A stretch of DNA of 64,000 nucleotides, from positions 354,501 through 418,500 of the forward strand of contig JAKOGI010000325.1 in the NCBI GenBank assembly GCA_029747015.1, written 5' to 3'. A model generated the notes under the pieces. It had not been told where the DNA came from. It did not search any database and saw only the letters and a list, made by a program, of their open reading frames with translations. Position 1 is the stretch's first letter. Every line of letters starts with the position of its first letter. Positions 47,101 through 60,546 of this stretch are shown in pieces. Source of the DNA: Carnegiea gigantea (Eukaryota; Streptophyta; Magnoliopsida; Caryophyllales; Cactaceae). Both the position numbers and the translations under genes were made by a program.

Positions 47101-48249
47101 TTCTTACATCTTACTAGTTACTCGTATTAGTTCGAAGAGATCGATGGATTCCCTTCAAATAATGTATCAAGAAAAGCAAACCATTACCTTGTTGAATGAA
47201 TAAGGATCATAAAACTCTTGATGTATTAGGGAATATAAATCATATTGCCCTACCTATATGGATAATCAAGCATAATGGCTTGAATTGCATGACCACATAT
47301 AGCATGAAGTCTGATGCGGACTAGATGAGCTCTCCTTTAATAAGGAAAGTGAGGCAAGTTCACACTTTTAGTCAAGAACATGTAATATACATACCATGCC
47401 CACTTAACGAGTCAATAATGTTCAAATGGTCCAAAGTTACTGTCTAGGTAACATCAATCACATGACAATTGTCGCACCCAAGCACAAGTCTCTCAAGCAA
47501 GACATCAACCAATAATTTTAATTCCGTCATCACAATACATATGGTATATGAGAATCAATATGAGGTATATTAAGCCACAAATGGCTTCCTCTCCTTATAT
47601 ACTAGAGTGAATTGTTCAATGTGCATTAAGTAAGGCATATAGATGCATTAACAATTATCAGGGGATAGACTATGTAAGGTAACATAGTATTTATGCATCA
47701 ATCATATGGGTATATTACTCATGATTCCTATAAGCTTGATGACTACAACATTTATTAATTATTTTAATAAATTTTAGTGTGTTAATCATTTTAGTGAACT
47801 ATGAACATAATAATTTTAAGTGTGAAACCCTAATTGCTTAATAACAGACTAGCCATCAAACTAAGCACACGATCATTTATTCAGTTCTAGATAATAGTTC
47901 GATGTTGTAAAACTAGTACGGTGCTTACCACTGTAACTTTCAATGGTTAGTTTCCATAAAAGTCAGTGAATAAAGACTATCCATCAATGCTAGTAGTACA
48001 CTATCAGAGTAAATGCTTGTAATCAAGCATTAATTCTACTATGTAAGCTTTAAAGACTTTGAAACCGTGTGGCTAAAGCATTTGAAATAATCAAGCATTA
48101 TAGACATGACTCCAAACTTTGCCTATGAGCATATCACTTGGAGCTAGTTCATATTTCAATGCCAAGTGATAGGTCATATGCATGCATATTTTGTGAATGA
48201 AGGATAGGTATGCTCCATGTAAGTACAAAAAGCACATAGCTTCCAATTC
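44147..48249 (+). repeat. Array unit 6
   Basis: 4103 bp. It has lost one copy of the duplicated GAAAAATATGGCAAGTAA motif near 45206-45224, accounting for most of its shorter length. No supported gene. Confidence 0.93.
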
Positions 48250-51200
48250 TTGAATATGAGGAAGCACATATATTATTTATCTGATTTATTTCATAGTTGG
48301 TGACGCAAATCACTAGGCGTTTTTAATTGATAGAATTCTCAAGTCAACCACTAGCACTTCATGTGGTGGTAGATTAATTTATTCCCCAAATCTACTTATG
48401 TTTGCTTCGCATATTTAAATGATAAACTCAATAGATTGCATTGGTCTAAGTGGGGGGGATATTTTAACTAGACTACAACACCTACACACTTGCGGGCTTG
48501 TCACGCAACTTTCATCCATCTTGATTCTTGGATATGCCAGGGTTTTCTTTTCGTCCTCTGGCTATTATCCCTGATTCTATCACTTCACATATTTGATCTT
48601 CTATTAATTTCAGGATAATCCTCAATTGAATCAACTAAGTGGCGGCTGCTCATTTCTTTATCCATTCTGATCTTAATTGATTCCATATACGAGAGCACTT
48701 TCTTGGAATCTTTTTCTGCTCATCTTTCACTTAATAATCTTGTAAGTGATGCACTTCAAATATATTAATCGATTCAATGAACTAGATGTGAAAGACTTGA
48801 TATAAATGAACTCATAAGTCAATATGAGCATATCAAGAAAACATCTAATATGTAATATGTTGTCTCATTTAGCTTACTGTGATTAAGATTATCTTTTGAA
48901 TAAGATCAAGCACTTAAGAATTCCTTCATCACTTACTTAATTAAGCAATGTCATCAACATGCTTGAATTATATAGGGAAGGTTAGTGAGACGGACTTTGA
49001 CAGGCCATGGTCAGGATCAGATGACTCAGGCCAAAATGCAATTATCCAGGAGCTCTAGCAATCCTAAATTATCCTTAATCAGCACAATTTCAATACGCAT
49101 GAATAATATATATCTTCAACATATCATCACCTGGTGCATGTGAACATCATTATTCTTAATTGGTTTGTCACCATCAGAATTAACACATTCTCAGATCCAA
49201 TAATCCCGTATTTTTGATAATCACAAACAATGCATGTATGATCATTGCATATTTCGATATGTTATTATTCACACTTTTTTTCTGCATTGTCCTTAAAAAG
49301 GGTTGTGGAAGAAAAATATGGCTAGTAAATCATAGGGTGAAAAATATGGTAAGTAAGTACGGTAACCATAAAATCATAATAGAAATCACATGTTAACTTT
49401 ATTTGACGGTAATAGACAATCAAGGTTAATACTAAACAAGTGTACGACTTAATCACTCGATGGTATAAACTTTTTGTCATGAAGTTTATGCATAGAGTCA
49501 AGGATACAATTGATCAACCTATCTCCCCCTTTTTTCAAACATAACTTGACATATGCCACTAGCATCTATAAAATCAAACACTATTAACATGTTCACATTA
49601 GCGCAGGGATTATAATAATGAGATGACATGTTGGCACATTGAAAATCATGGCCATGGGGAGCACATGATAACACCTCTTAGATCTATAGCCAATAAGAGT
49701 TAAACCCAAATAACCAATTAGAGCTAGGCATGCATGATGAAATCATACACTCTAATTAGTCGTAAATTCTCCTCTTTATTATGACAAACAATATTCATAG
49801 AGGATTGATTGCTTAACTAGCGTCCAAGGATATCCATTCAACCAATATCACATAAATTCACAAGCATCCAAGACATTTACCATATAATGAAAATGCATGC
49901 GCATTTAGGGGATCACGTCAAATAGCCATTAATTCTGTAATCAAAATGGAGGTGAGATGGAAAGATCAGGTCGAAGTTATACATCTGCCTACCACTTTGG
50001 CATATAGCGACCAGAGTCACTACAGGTGGACACTCTAGTGTAAATTGGTTAGGGTTACTGGCAAGCATCTACCACTATACTAATGTAACCATTCTCTCCA
50101 GTGGGCACTCTAAATCAAATGAGATTAAAGGCTCTTAGTTTACCTTACTGGACTCTACCATTGCTTCCACTATGTCTTTTCAATTGTGCCACATTTTTCT
50201 TCACACATTATCATTTTTTCTTTTGCGTGGCTCTTAGCAATTCTGAAGTATTGTGGCATAGATGTTACTTGAGCACACACATTTTGCAAATCATTCGTCC
50301 CACTAACCAAGATTAACCAATTATCGAAAAAAGGCCACATAATCCAAAGTGATTGCACTCCCTTATAAGAAGGAGTAAAGTTAGGGCCACTCTATCAAAA
50401 TACCATAATAATAATTGTTTAACTCACAAAAATAACAACGACGATAAGTAAATTACTTATGACATAGAGGATAAATGCAGACTAATGCATGGGTAAATAG
50501 GGTTGAACAAATTAAAAACGCTTAATTCAGGATTCCAAAAGATTTATAGTAGGTAGATCAGCAAGACCTGTCTTGGCATGGTTTGGAGCACCTTCGTCTT
50601 CCTCCAATCTTTCTTTCTTTTTCCGTCTTTAGTTCATTAATCACGACTTTGGTGTGAATCATGGTAATTTCGTACATGTTATTGATTATTTAACCATTTG
50701 ACCAAATTCGTCATCCATTTAGTCAATATTTGAACTTTAAAGCCATATAGCTATTTCCAGTCATTGATTACCTTTTCATAGCAACAAGATTCTTCTACAA
50801 TAACGCACCGAGGATTAAGATTTGCAAAAGAAATTGATAATTAGTACAAAAGAAGGAAAATACAATTAAAGAGAGAGAAAAAGAGATATGTAGGATACAT
50901 GGACAAGGATTGTAACTATGCTTATGTCAATGTGCGTCCTAGGGTGAGGCACCTTATCTTCTAATTACACAATCCATGTTATATAAGATTGTAAATCAAT
51001 TGGACTTTCAAAACATTTTACAATTTTAATTTGAAACTCAAAATGATGACAAAGATGCCACTTTTAATGATGGGTTTTCTTTAAAAAACAGGCAATAGAT
51101 GATAGCCAATATTTGACTTAGTCTTATTGCGTTAATCCTTGTTTCTCATCACTCGCCAACTATTAAGGTTAATGATCATCTTGACTATGACATTGTATCA

Positions 51201-52378
51201 AGGTCTCTGATTATTCTTCTTTGGATGGAGTCATCATTTCTTACATCTTGCTGATTAGTCGTATTAGTTTGAAGAGATCAAGGGATTCCCTTCAAATAAC
51301 ATATGAAGAAAAGCAAACCATTGCCTTGTTGAATGAATAAGGATCATAAAACTCTTGATGTATAAGGGGAATATAAATCATATTGCCCTACCCATGTGGA
51401 TAATCATGCATAATGGCTTGAATTGCATGGCCACATATAGCATGAAGTCTGATACGGACGAGATGACCTCTCCTTCAATAAGGAAAGTGAGGCAAGTTCA
51501 AACTTTTTGCCAAGAATATGCAATACGCATACCATGCCCATTTAAGGAGTTAATAATGTTCAAATGGTCTAAAGCTACTATGTAGGCAACATCAATCGCA
51601 CGATAATTGTCGCAGCCAAGCATAAGTCTCTCGAGCAAGACATTAAGCAATAAGTTTAATTCCATCGTCATAATACATATGGTATATGAGAATCAACATA
51701 AGGTATATTAAGCCACAAATGGCTTCATCTGCTTATGTGCTAGAGTGAATTATTCAACGTGCATTAAGTAAGACATATAGATGTATTAACAATTATCAGG
51801 GGATAGACTATGTAAGGCAACATAGTATTTGTGCGCCAATCATATCGGAATATTACTCATGATGCCTATAAACTTGATGACTACAAAATTATTAATTATT
51901 TTAATAAATATTAGTGCATTAATGATTTTAGTGAACTATGAACGTAATCGTTTTAAGCGTGAAACCCCAATTGCTTAATAACAGACTAGCTGTCAAACTA
52001 AACACACAATCATTTATTCAGTTCTAGATAATAGTTCTATGTTATTAAACTAGAACAGTGCTTACCACTATAACTTTCAATGGTTAGTTTCCATCAACGT
52101 TAGTGAATAAAGACTACCCATCAATGCTAGTAGCACACTACCAGAGTAAATCCTTATAATCAAGCATTAATTCTAAGTTTTAAAGACTTTGAAACCGTGT
52201 GGCTAAAGCATTTGAAATAATCAAGCGTTATGGACATAACTCCAAACTTTGCCTATGAGCATATCACTTGGAGCTAGTTCATAGTTCAATGCCCAGTGAT
52301 AGGTCACATGCATACATGTTTGTGAGTGAAGGATAGGTATGCTCCATGCAAGTACAAAAAGCACATAGCTTCCAATTC
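48250..52378 (+). repeat. Array unit 7
   Basis: 4129 bp, complete. It shares the TTGAATATGAG start variant with unit 5 and the ATGAGGAAGCAC variant with unit 8. No supported gene. Confidence 0.93.
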
Positions 52379-55300
52379 TCAAATATGAGGAAGCACAGAT
52401 ATTATTCATCTGATTTATTTCATAGTTATCAAAGCAAATCCCCAGGTGTTTGAGATTGACAGAATTCTCAAGTCAACCACTAGCACTTCATATGGTGATA
52501 GATCAATTTATTCCCCAAATTGACTTATATTTGCTTTGCATTTTTAAAGGATAGACTCAATCGATTACGTTGGTCTCTATGGGAACGATATGTTAACTAG
52601 ACTATAGCACCCACGCCCTTGCGGGCTTGTCACACAACTTTCATCCATCTTGATTCTTGGATACGCCATGGTTTTCTTTAGGTCCTCTAGCTATTATCCC
52701 TGATTCTATCACTTCACATATTTGATCTTCTATTAATGTCTGCATAATCCTCAATTGAATCAACTAAGTGGTGGCTGCTCACTTCTTTATCCATTCTGAT
52801 CTTAATTGATTCCATATATGAGGGCACTTTATTGGAATCTTTTTCTGCTCATTTTTGACTCAATAATCTTGCAAGTGATGCACTTCAAATATATTAATCA
52901 ATTCAATGAACTAGATGTGAAAGACTTGATATAAATGAACTCATAAGTCAATATGAGCCATATCAAGAAAACATCTAATATGTAATATGTTGTCTCATTT
53001 AGCTTACTGTGATTAAGATTATCTTTTGTATAAGATCAAGCACTTAAGAATTCCTTCATCACCTACTTAATTGAGCAATCTCATCAACATGCCTGAACTA
53101 TATAGGGAAGGTTAGTGAGACGGACTTTGACAGGCCACGGTTAGGATCAGATTACCCAGGCCAAAATGCAATTATCCAGGAACTCTAGCAATCCTAAATT
53201 ATCCTTAATAAGCACAATTTCAATACGCATGAATAACATATATCTTCAACATATCATCACCTGGTGCATGTGAACATCATTATTCTTAATTGGTTTGTCA
53301 CCATCAGAATTAACATATTCTCAGATCCAACAATCCCGTGTTTTTGATAATCAGAAACAATGCATGTATGATCATTGTATATTTCGATATATTATTATTC
53401 ACACCTTTTTTCTACATTGTCATTAAAAAGGGTTGCAGAAGAAAAATATAACAAGCATATCATAGGGTGAAAAATATGGCAAGTAAGTACGATAACCATA
53501 AAATCCTAATAGAAATCACATGTCAACTTTATTTGATGGTAATAGATAATCAAGGTTAATCCTAAACAAGTGTATGACTTAATCACTCAATAGTATAAAT
53601 TTCTTGTCATGAAGTTTTTACATAGAGTCAGGGATACAATTGATCAACCTATCTCCCTCTTTTTTCAAACATAACTTGACATATGCCACTAGCATCTGCA
53701 AAATCAAACAATATTAACATGTTCACATTCGTACGGGGACTTATAATAATAAGATGACATGTTGGCACATTGAAAATCATGGTCATGATGAGCACATGAC
53801 AACACTTCTTAGATCTATAGCCTATAAGAGTTAAACCCAGATAAGCAATTAGAGCTAGGCATGTATGATGTAATCATACTCTCTAATTAGCCGTAAATTC
53901 CCCTCTTTATCATGACAAACAATATTCATAGAGGGTTGATAATTTAATTAGCCTCCAAGGATATCCATTCAACCAATATCACATACAATCATAAGCATCC
54001 AAGACATTTACCATATCATGAAAAAGCATGCGCATTTAGGGGATCACGTCAAATGAGCATTAATTCTGTAATCAAAATAGTGGTGAGATAGGAAGATCAA
54101 GTTGAAGTTATATATCTGTCTACCACTTTGGCATAGAACGACTACAGCTACCATAGGTGGACACTCTAGTGTAAATTGATTAGGGTTGCCGATATGCATC
54201 TACCATAATACTGATGTAACCATTCTCTGCAGTAGGCACTCTAAATCAAATGAGATTAAAGGCTCTTGGTTTACCTTATTGGACTCTACCTTTGCTTCCA
54301 CTATGTCTTTTCAATTGTGCCACATTTTTCTTCACACATTATCATTTTTTCTTTTGTGTGGCTCTTAGTAATTATCAAGTATTGTGACATAGATAATACT
54401 TGAGCACACATATTTTGCAAATAAGTCGTCCCACTAACCAAGATGAACCAATTATCGAAGAAAGGCCGCACAATCTAAAGTGATTGTACTGCCTTATAAG
54501 AAGGAGGAAAGTTAGGGCTACATTATCAAAATACCATAATAATAATTGTTCAGCTCACAAAAACCACAACCACGATAAGTAAATTATTTGTGATAGAAAG
54601 GATAAATACAGACTAATGCATGGGTAAATAGGGTTGAACAAATTGAAAATGCTTAATTCATGATTCCAAATAATTTATAGCAGGTAGATGAGCAAGGCCC
54701 GTCTTGGCACGGTTTGGAGCACCTTCGTCTTCCTCCAATCTTTCTTTCTTTTTCTGCCTTTAGTTCATTAATGATGGCTTTGGTGTGAATCAAGATAATT
54801 TCATACATGTTATTGATTATTTGACAATTTCACAAAATTCGTCATCCATTTAGTCAATATTTTAAATTTAAAGCCATATAGCTATTTCCAGTCATTGATT
54901 ACCTTTTTATAGCAACAAGATTCTTCTACAATGACATACCAAGGATTAAGATTTGAAAAAAAAAATGATAATTAGGACAAAAGAAGAAAAATACAATTAA
55001 AGAGAGAGAAAAAGGGACATGAAGGATACTAGAACAAGGATCGTAACTAATGCTTATGTCAATGTGCATCCTAAGGTGAGGCACCTTATTTTCTAATTAC
55101 ACAATCCATGCTATATGAGATTGTAAATCAATTGGATTTTAAAAACATTTTATAATTTTAATTTGAAACTCAAAATGATGACAAAGTTGCCACTTTTAAG
55201 GATGGGTTTTCTTTAAAATACAGGCAACAGATGATAGCCAATATTTGACTTAGTCTTATTGCATCAATCCTTGTTTCTTATAACTGGCCAACTACTAACG

Positions 55301-56519
55301 TTAATGATCATCTTGACTATGACATTGTATCAAGTTCTCGGATAATTCTTCTTTGGATGGAGTCATCTTTTCTTACATCTAGCTGATTAGTCGTATTAGT
55401 TCGAAGAGATCGAGGGATTCCCTTTAAATAACATATGAAGAAAAGCAAGCCATTGCCTTGTTGAATGAATAAGGATCATAAAACTCTTCATGTATAAGGG
55501 GAATATAAATCATATTGCCCTGCCCATATGGATAATCAAGCATAATGGCTTGAATTGCATGACCACATATAGCATGAAGTCTGATACGGACTAAATGACC
55601 TCTCCTTCAATGAGGAAAGTGAGGCAAGTTCAAACTTTTAGCTAAGAACACGTAATATGCGTACCACGCCCACTTAAAAAGTTAATAATGTTCAAATGGT
55701 CTAAGGCTACTATGTACGCAACATCAATCCTATGATCATTGTTGTACCTAAGCATAGGTCTCTCAAGCAAGACATCAAGCAATAAGTTTAATTCCATCGT
55801 CACAATACATATGGTATATGAGAATCAACATAAGGTATATTAAGCCACAAATGGCTTCCTCTGCTTGTATACAAGAGTGAATTATTCAACGTGTATTAAG
55901 TAAGGCATATATATGTATTAATAATTATCAAGGAGCAGACTATGTAAGGTAACATAATATTTATGCGTCAATCATATGGGCTTATTACTCATGATGCCTA
56001 TAAACTTGATAACTACAAAATTTATTAATTATTTCAATAAACTTTAGTGCATTAATCATTTTAGTGAACTATGAACATAATCATTTTAAGTGTGAAACCC
56101 TAATTGCTTAATAACGGACTAGCCATCCAACTATGCACACGATCATTTATTTAGTTCTAGATAATAGTTCGATGTTGTAAAACTAGAATAGTGCTTACCA
56201 CTATAACTTTCAATGGTTAGTTTCCATCAAAGTCAGTGAATAAAGACTATCCATCAATGCTAGTAGTACACTATCAGAGTAAATGCCTGTAATCAAGCAT
56301 TAATTCTACTATCTAGGTTTTAAAGAGTTTGAAATCGTGTGGCTAAAGCATTTGAAATAATCAAGCATTATGGACATAACTCTAAACTTTGCATATGAAC
56401 ATATCACTTGGAGCTCGTTCATAGTTCAATGCCGAGCGATAGGTCGTATGCATACAAGTTTTGTGAATGAAGGATAGGTATGCTCTGTGTAAGTACAAAA
56501 AGCACATAGCTTCCAATTC
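52379..56519 (+). repeat. Array unit 8
   Basis: 4141 bp, complete. It shares several substitutions with unit 7, including CAATAATCTTG around 52861 and CAATACGCATGAATAA near 53221, suggesting recent common origin of these neighbours. No supported gene. Confidence 0.93.
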
Positions 56520-59500
56520 TCAAATATGAGTAAGCACAGATATTATTTATCTGATTTATTTTATAGTTGGTGAAGCAAATCCCTAGGCATTTGTAATTGA
56601 TAGAATTCTCAAGTCAACCACTAGCACTTAATGCAGTGATAGATTAATTTATTCCCCAAATTGACTTATATTTCCTTCGCATTTCTAAAGGATAAACACA
56701 ATAGATTACGTTGGTCTCTATGGGAGTGATATTTTAACTAGACTACAACACCCACGCCCTTGCGGGCTTGTCACACAGCTTTTATCCATCTTGATTCCTG
56801 GATATGCCATGGTTTTTTTTAGGTCCTCTGGCTATTATCCCTGATTCTATCGCTTCATATAATTGATCTTCTATTAGTGTCTGCATAATCCTCAATTGAA
56901 TCAACTAAGTGGTGGCTGCTCATTTTTTTATCCATTCTGATTTTAATTGATTCCATATATGAGAGCACTTTATTGGAATCCTTTTCTGCTCATCTCTGAC
57001 TTAATATTCATGTAAGTGATGCACATCAAATATATTAATCGATTCAATGAACTAGATGTGAAAGACTTGATATAAATGAACTCATGAGTCAATATGAGCC
57101 ACATTAAGAAAGCATCTAACATGTAATATGTTGTCTCCTTTAGCTTATGGTGATTAAGATTATCTTTTGCATAAGATCAAGCACTTGAGAATTCGTTCAT
57201 CAGTTACTCAATTAAGCAATCTCATCAACATGCCTGAACTATATAGGGAAGGTTAGTGAAGGGGACTTTGACAAGCCACGGTCACGATCAGATTACTCAG
57301 GCCAAAATACAATTGCCTAGGAACTCTAGCAATCCTAAATTATCCTTAATAAGCACAATTTCAATACTCATAAATAACATATATCTTCAATATATCATCA
57401 CCTGGTGCATGTGAACATCATTGTTCTATTTCTTATTATTCACGCTTTTTGCCTGCATTGTCATTAAAAAGGGTTGTAGAAGAAAAATATGGCAAGTAAA
57501 TCATAGGGTGAAAAATATGGCAAGTGAGCACGGTAACCATAAAATCATAGTAGAAATCACATGTCAACTTTATTTGATGGTAATAGATAATCAAGGTTAA
57601 TGCTAAACAAGTGTATGACTCAATCACTCGATGGTATAAACTTTTTATCATGAAGTTTATGCATAGAGTCAAGGATACAATTGATCAACCTATCTCCCCC
57701 TTTTTTCAAACATAACTTGACACATGCCACTAGCATCTACAAAATCAAACAATATTAACATGTTCACATTAGCACAGGGACTTATAATAATAAGATGACA
57801 TGTTGGCACATTAAAAATCATGGCCATGAGGAGCACATGATAACACCTGTTAGATCTATGGCTAATAAGAGTTAAACCCAGATAAGCAATTAGAGCAAGG
57901 CATGCATGATGTAATCATACACTCTAATTAGTCGTAAATTCTCCTCTTTATCATGACAAACAATATTCATAGAGGGTTGATAGTTTAATTAGCCTCCACG
58001 GATATCCATTCAACCAATATCACGCACATTCACAAGCATCCAAGACATTTACCATATAATGAACATGTATGCGCATTTAAGGGATCATGTCAAATGACCA
58101 TTAATTCTGTAATCAAAATGGAGGTGAGATGGAAAGATCAAGTTGAAGTTATGCATCTATCTACCACTTTGGGATATAACGACTAGAGTCACTACAGGTG
58201 GACACTCTAGTGTAAATTGATTAGGGTTACTAGTATGCATCTACCACTATACTGATGTAAACATTTTTTCCAGTAGGCACTCTGAATCAAATGAGATTAA
58301 AGGCTCTTAGTTTACCTTACTGGACGCTGCCTTTGCTTCCACTATGTCTTTTCAATTGTGCCACATTTTTCTTCACACATCATCATTTTTTCTTTTGTGT
58401 GGGTCTTAACAATTGTGAAGTATTGTGACATAGATGATGCTTGAGCATACACATTTTGCAAATCATTTGTCCCACTAACCAAGATGCACCAATTATAGAA
58501 AAAAGGCCACATAATCCAAACTGATTATACTCCCTTATAAGAAAGAGCAAAGTTGGGGCTACTTTATCAAAATACCACAATAATAATTGTTCAAGTCACA
58601 AAAACAATAACCACAATAAGTAAATTATTTGTGATATCGAGGATAAATGCAGACTAATGCATGGGCAAATAGGGTTGAACAAATTAAAAACACTTAATTC
58701 AGGATTCCAAATGATTTATAGTAGGTAGATCAGCAAGACCTGTCTTGGCATGGTTTGGAGCATCTTTGTGTTCCTCCAATCTATCTTTCTTTTTCCGTCT
58801 TTAGTTCATTAATCACGACTTTGGTGTGAATCAAGATAAATGCAAAGATGTTATTGACTATTTGACCATTTCACCAAATTCGTCATCCATTTAATCAATA
58901 TTTTAACTTTAAAGCCATATAGCTATTTCCAGTCATTGATTGCCTTTTTATAGCTATAAGATTCTCTACAATGATGCACCAAGGATTAAGATTGGGAAAA
59001 GAAATGATAATTAGGACAAAAGAAGGAGAATACAATTAAAGAGAGAGAAAAAGAGATATGTAGGATACTAGGACAAGAATTGTAACTAATGCTTATGTCA
59101 ATGTGCATCCTAGGGTGAGGCACCTTATCTTCTAATTACACAATCCATGTTATATAAGATTGTAAATCAATTGGATTTTAAAGACATTTTATAATTTTAA
59201 TTTGAAACTAAAAATGATGACGAAGATGCCACTTTTAATGATGGTTTTTCTTTAAAAAACAGGCAATAGACGATGGCCAATATTTGACTTAGTCTTATTG
59301 CATCAATCCCTGTTTCTAATAACTGGCCAACTATTAAGGTTAATGATCATCTTGACTATTACATTGTATCAAGGTCTCTCATAATTCTTCTTTGGATGGA
59401 GTCATCTTTTCTTACATACAGCTAATTAGTCGTGTTAGTTCGAAGAGATCGGGGAATTCCCTTCAAATAACGTATGAAGAAAAGCAAACCATTGCCTTGT

Positions 59501-60546
59501 TGAATGAATAAGGATCATAAAACTCTTGATGTATAAAGGGAATATAAATCATATTGCCCCACCCATATGGATAATCAAGCATAATCGCTTGAACTGGATG
59601 ACCACATATAGCATGAAGTTCGATACGGACTAGATGACCTCTCCTTCAATAAGGAAAGCGAGGCAGGTTCAAACTTTTAGCCAAGAGCATGTAATATGCA
59701 TACCAAGCCCATTTAAGGAGTTAATAATGTTCAAATGGTCTAAGGCTACTATGTAGGTAACATCAATCCCATGATAATTGTCGCACCCAAGCATAGGTCT
59801 CTCAAGCAAGACATCAAGCAATAAGTTTAATTTCATTGTCACAATACATATGGTATATGAGAATCAATATAAGGTATATTAAGCCACGAATGGCTTCCTC
59901 TACTTATATACTAGAGTGAATTATTCAATGTGTATTGAGTAAGGCATATATATGTATTAATAATTATCAGGGCATAGACTATACAAGGCAACATAGTATT
60001 TATGCATCAATCATATAGGCATATTACTCATGATGCCTATAAACTTGATGACTATAACATTTATTTTATTAGTTCTAGATAATAAATTTTATTGAACCAT
60101 GAACATAATCATTTTAAGCGTGAAACCCCAATTGCTTAATAACAGACTTGCTATCAAACTAAACACACAATCATTTATTCAGTTCTAGATAATAGTTCTA
60201 TGTTATTAAACTAGAACAGTGCCTACCACTATGACTTTCAATGGTTAGTTTCCGTCAACGTTAGTGAATAAAGACTACCCATCAATGCTAGTAGTACACT
60301 ACCAGAGTAAATGCTTGTAATCAAGCATTAATTCTACTATCTAAGTTTTAAAGACTTTGAAACCGTGTGGCTAAAGCATTTGAAATAATCGAGCGTTATG
60401 GACATAACTCCAAACTTTGCCTATGAGCATATCACTTGGAGCTAGTTCATAGTTCAATGCCCAGTGATAGGTCATATGCATACATGTTTGTGAATGAAGG
60501 ATAGGTGTGCTCCATGTAAGTACAAAAAGCAGATAGCTTCCAATTC
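56520..60546 (+). repeat. Array unit 9 (about 105-bp deletion)
   Basis: 4027 bp. A deletion of about 105 bp at about 57425 removes the segment that starts with AATTGGTTTGTCACC in the other units. It also has an altered patch at 60061-60095 that contains AGTTCTAGATAATA, a phrase normally found only about 110 bases further on. No supported gene. Confidence 0.92.
57422..57438. other. Deletion junction in array unit 9
   Basis: CATCATTGTTCTATTTCTTATTATTC-type sequence replaces a stretch about 105 bases longer in the other units; the missing part includes TTGGTTTGTCACC and CTCAGATCCAACAATCC. Confidence 0.85.
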
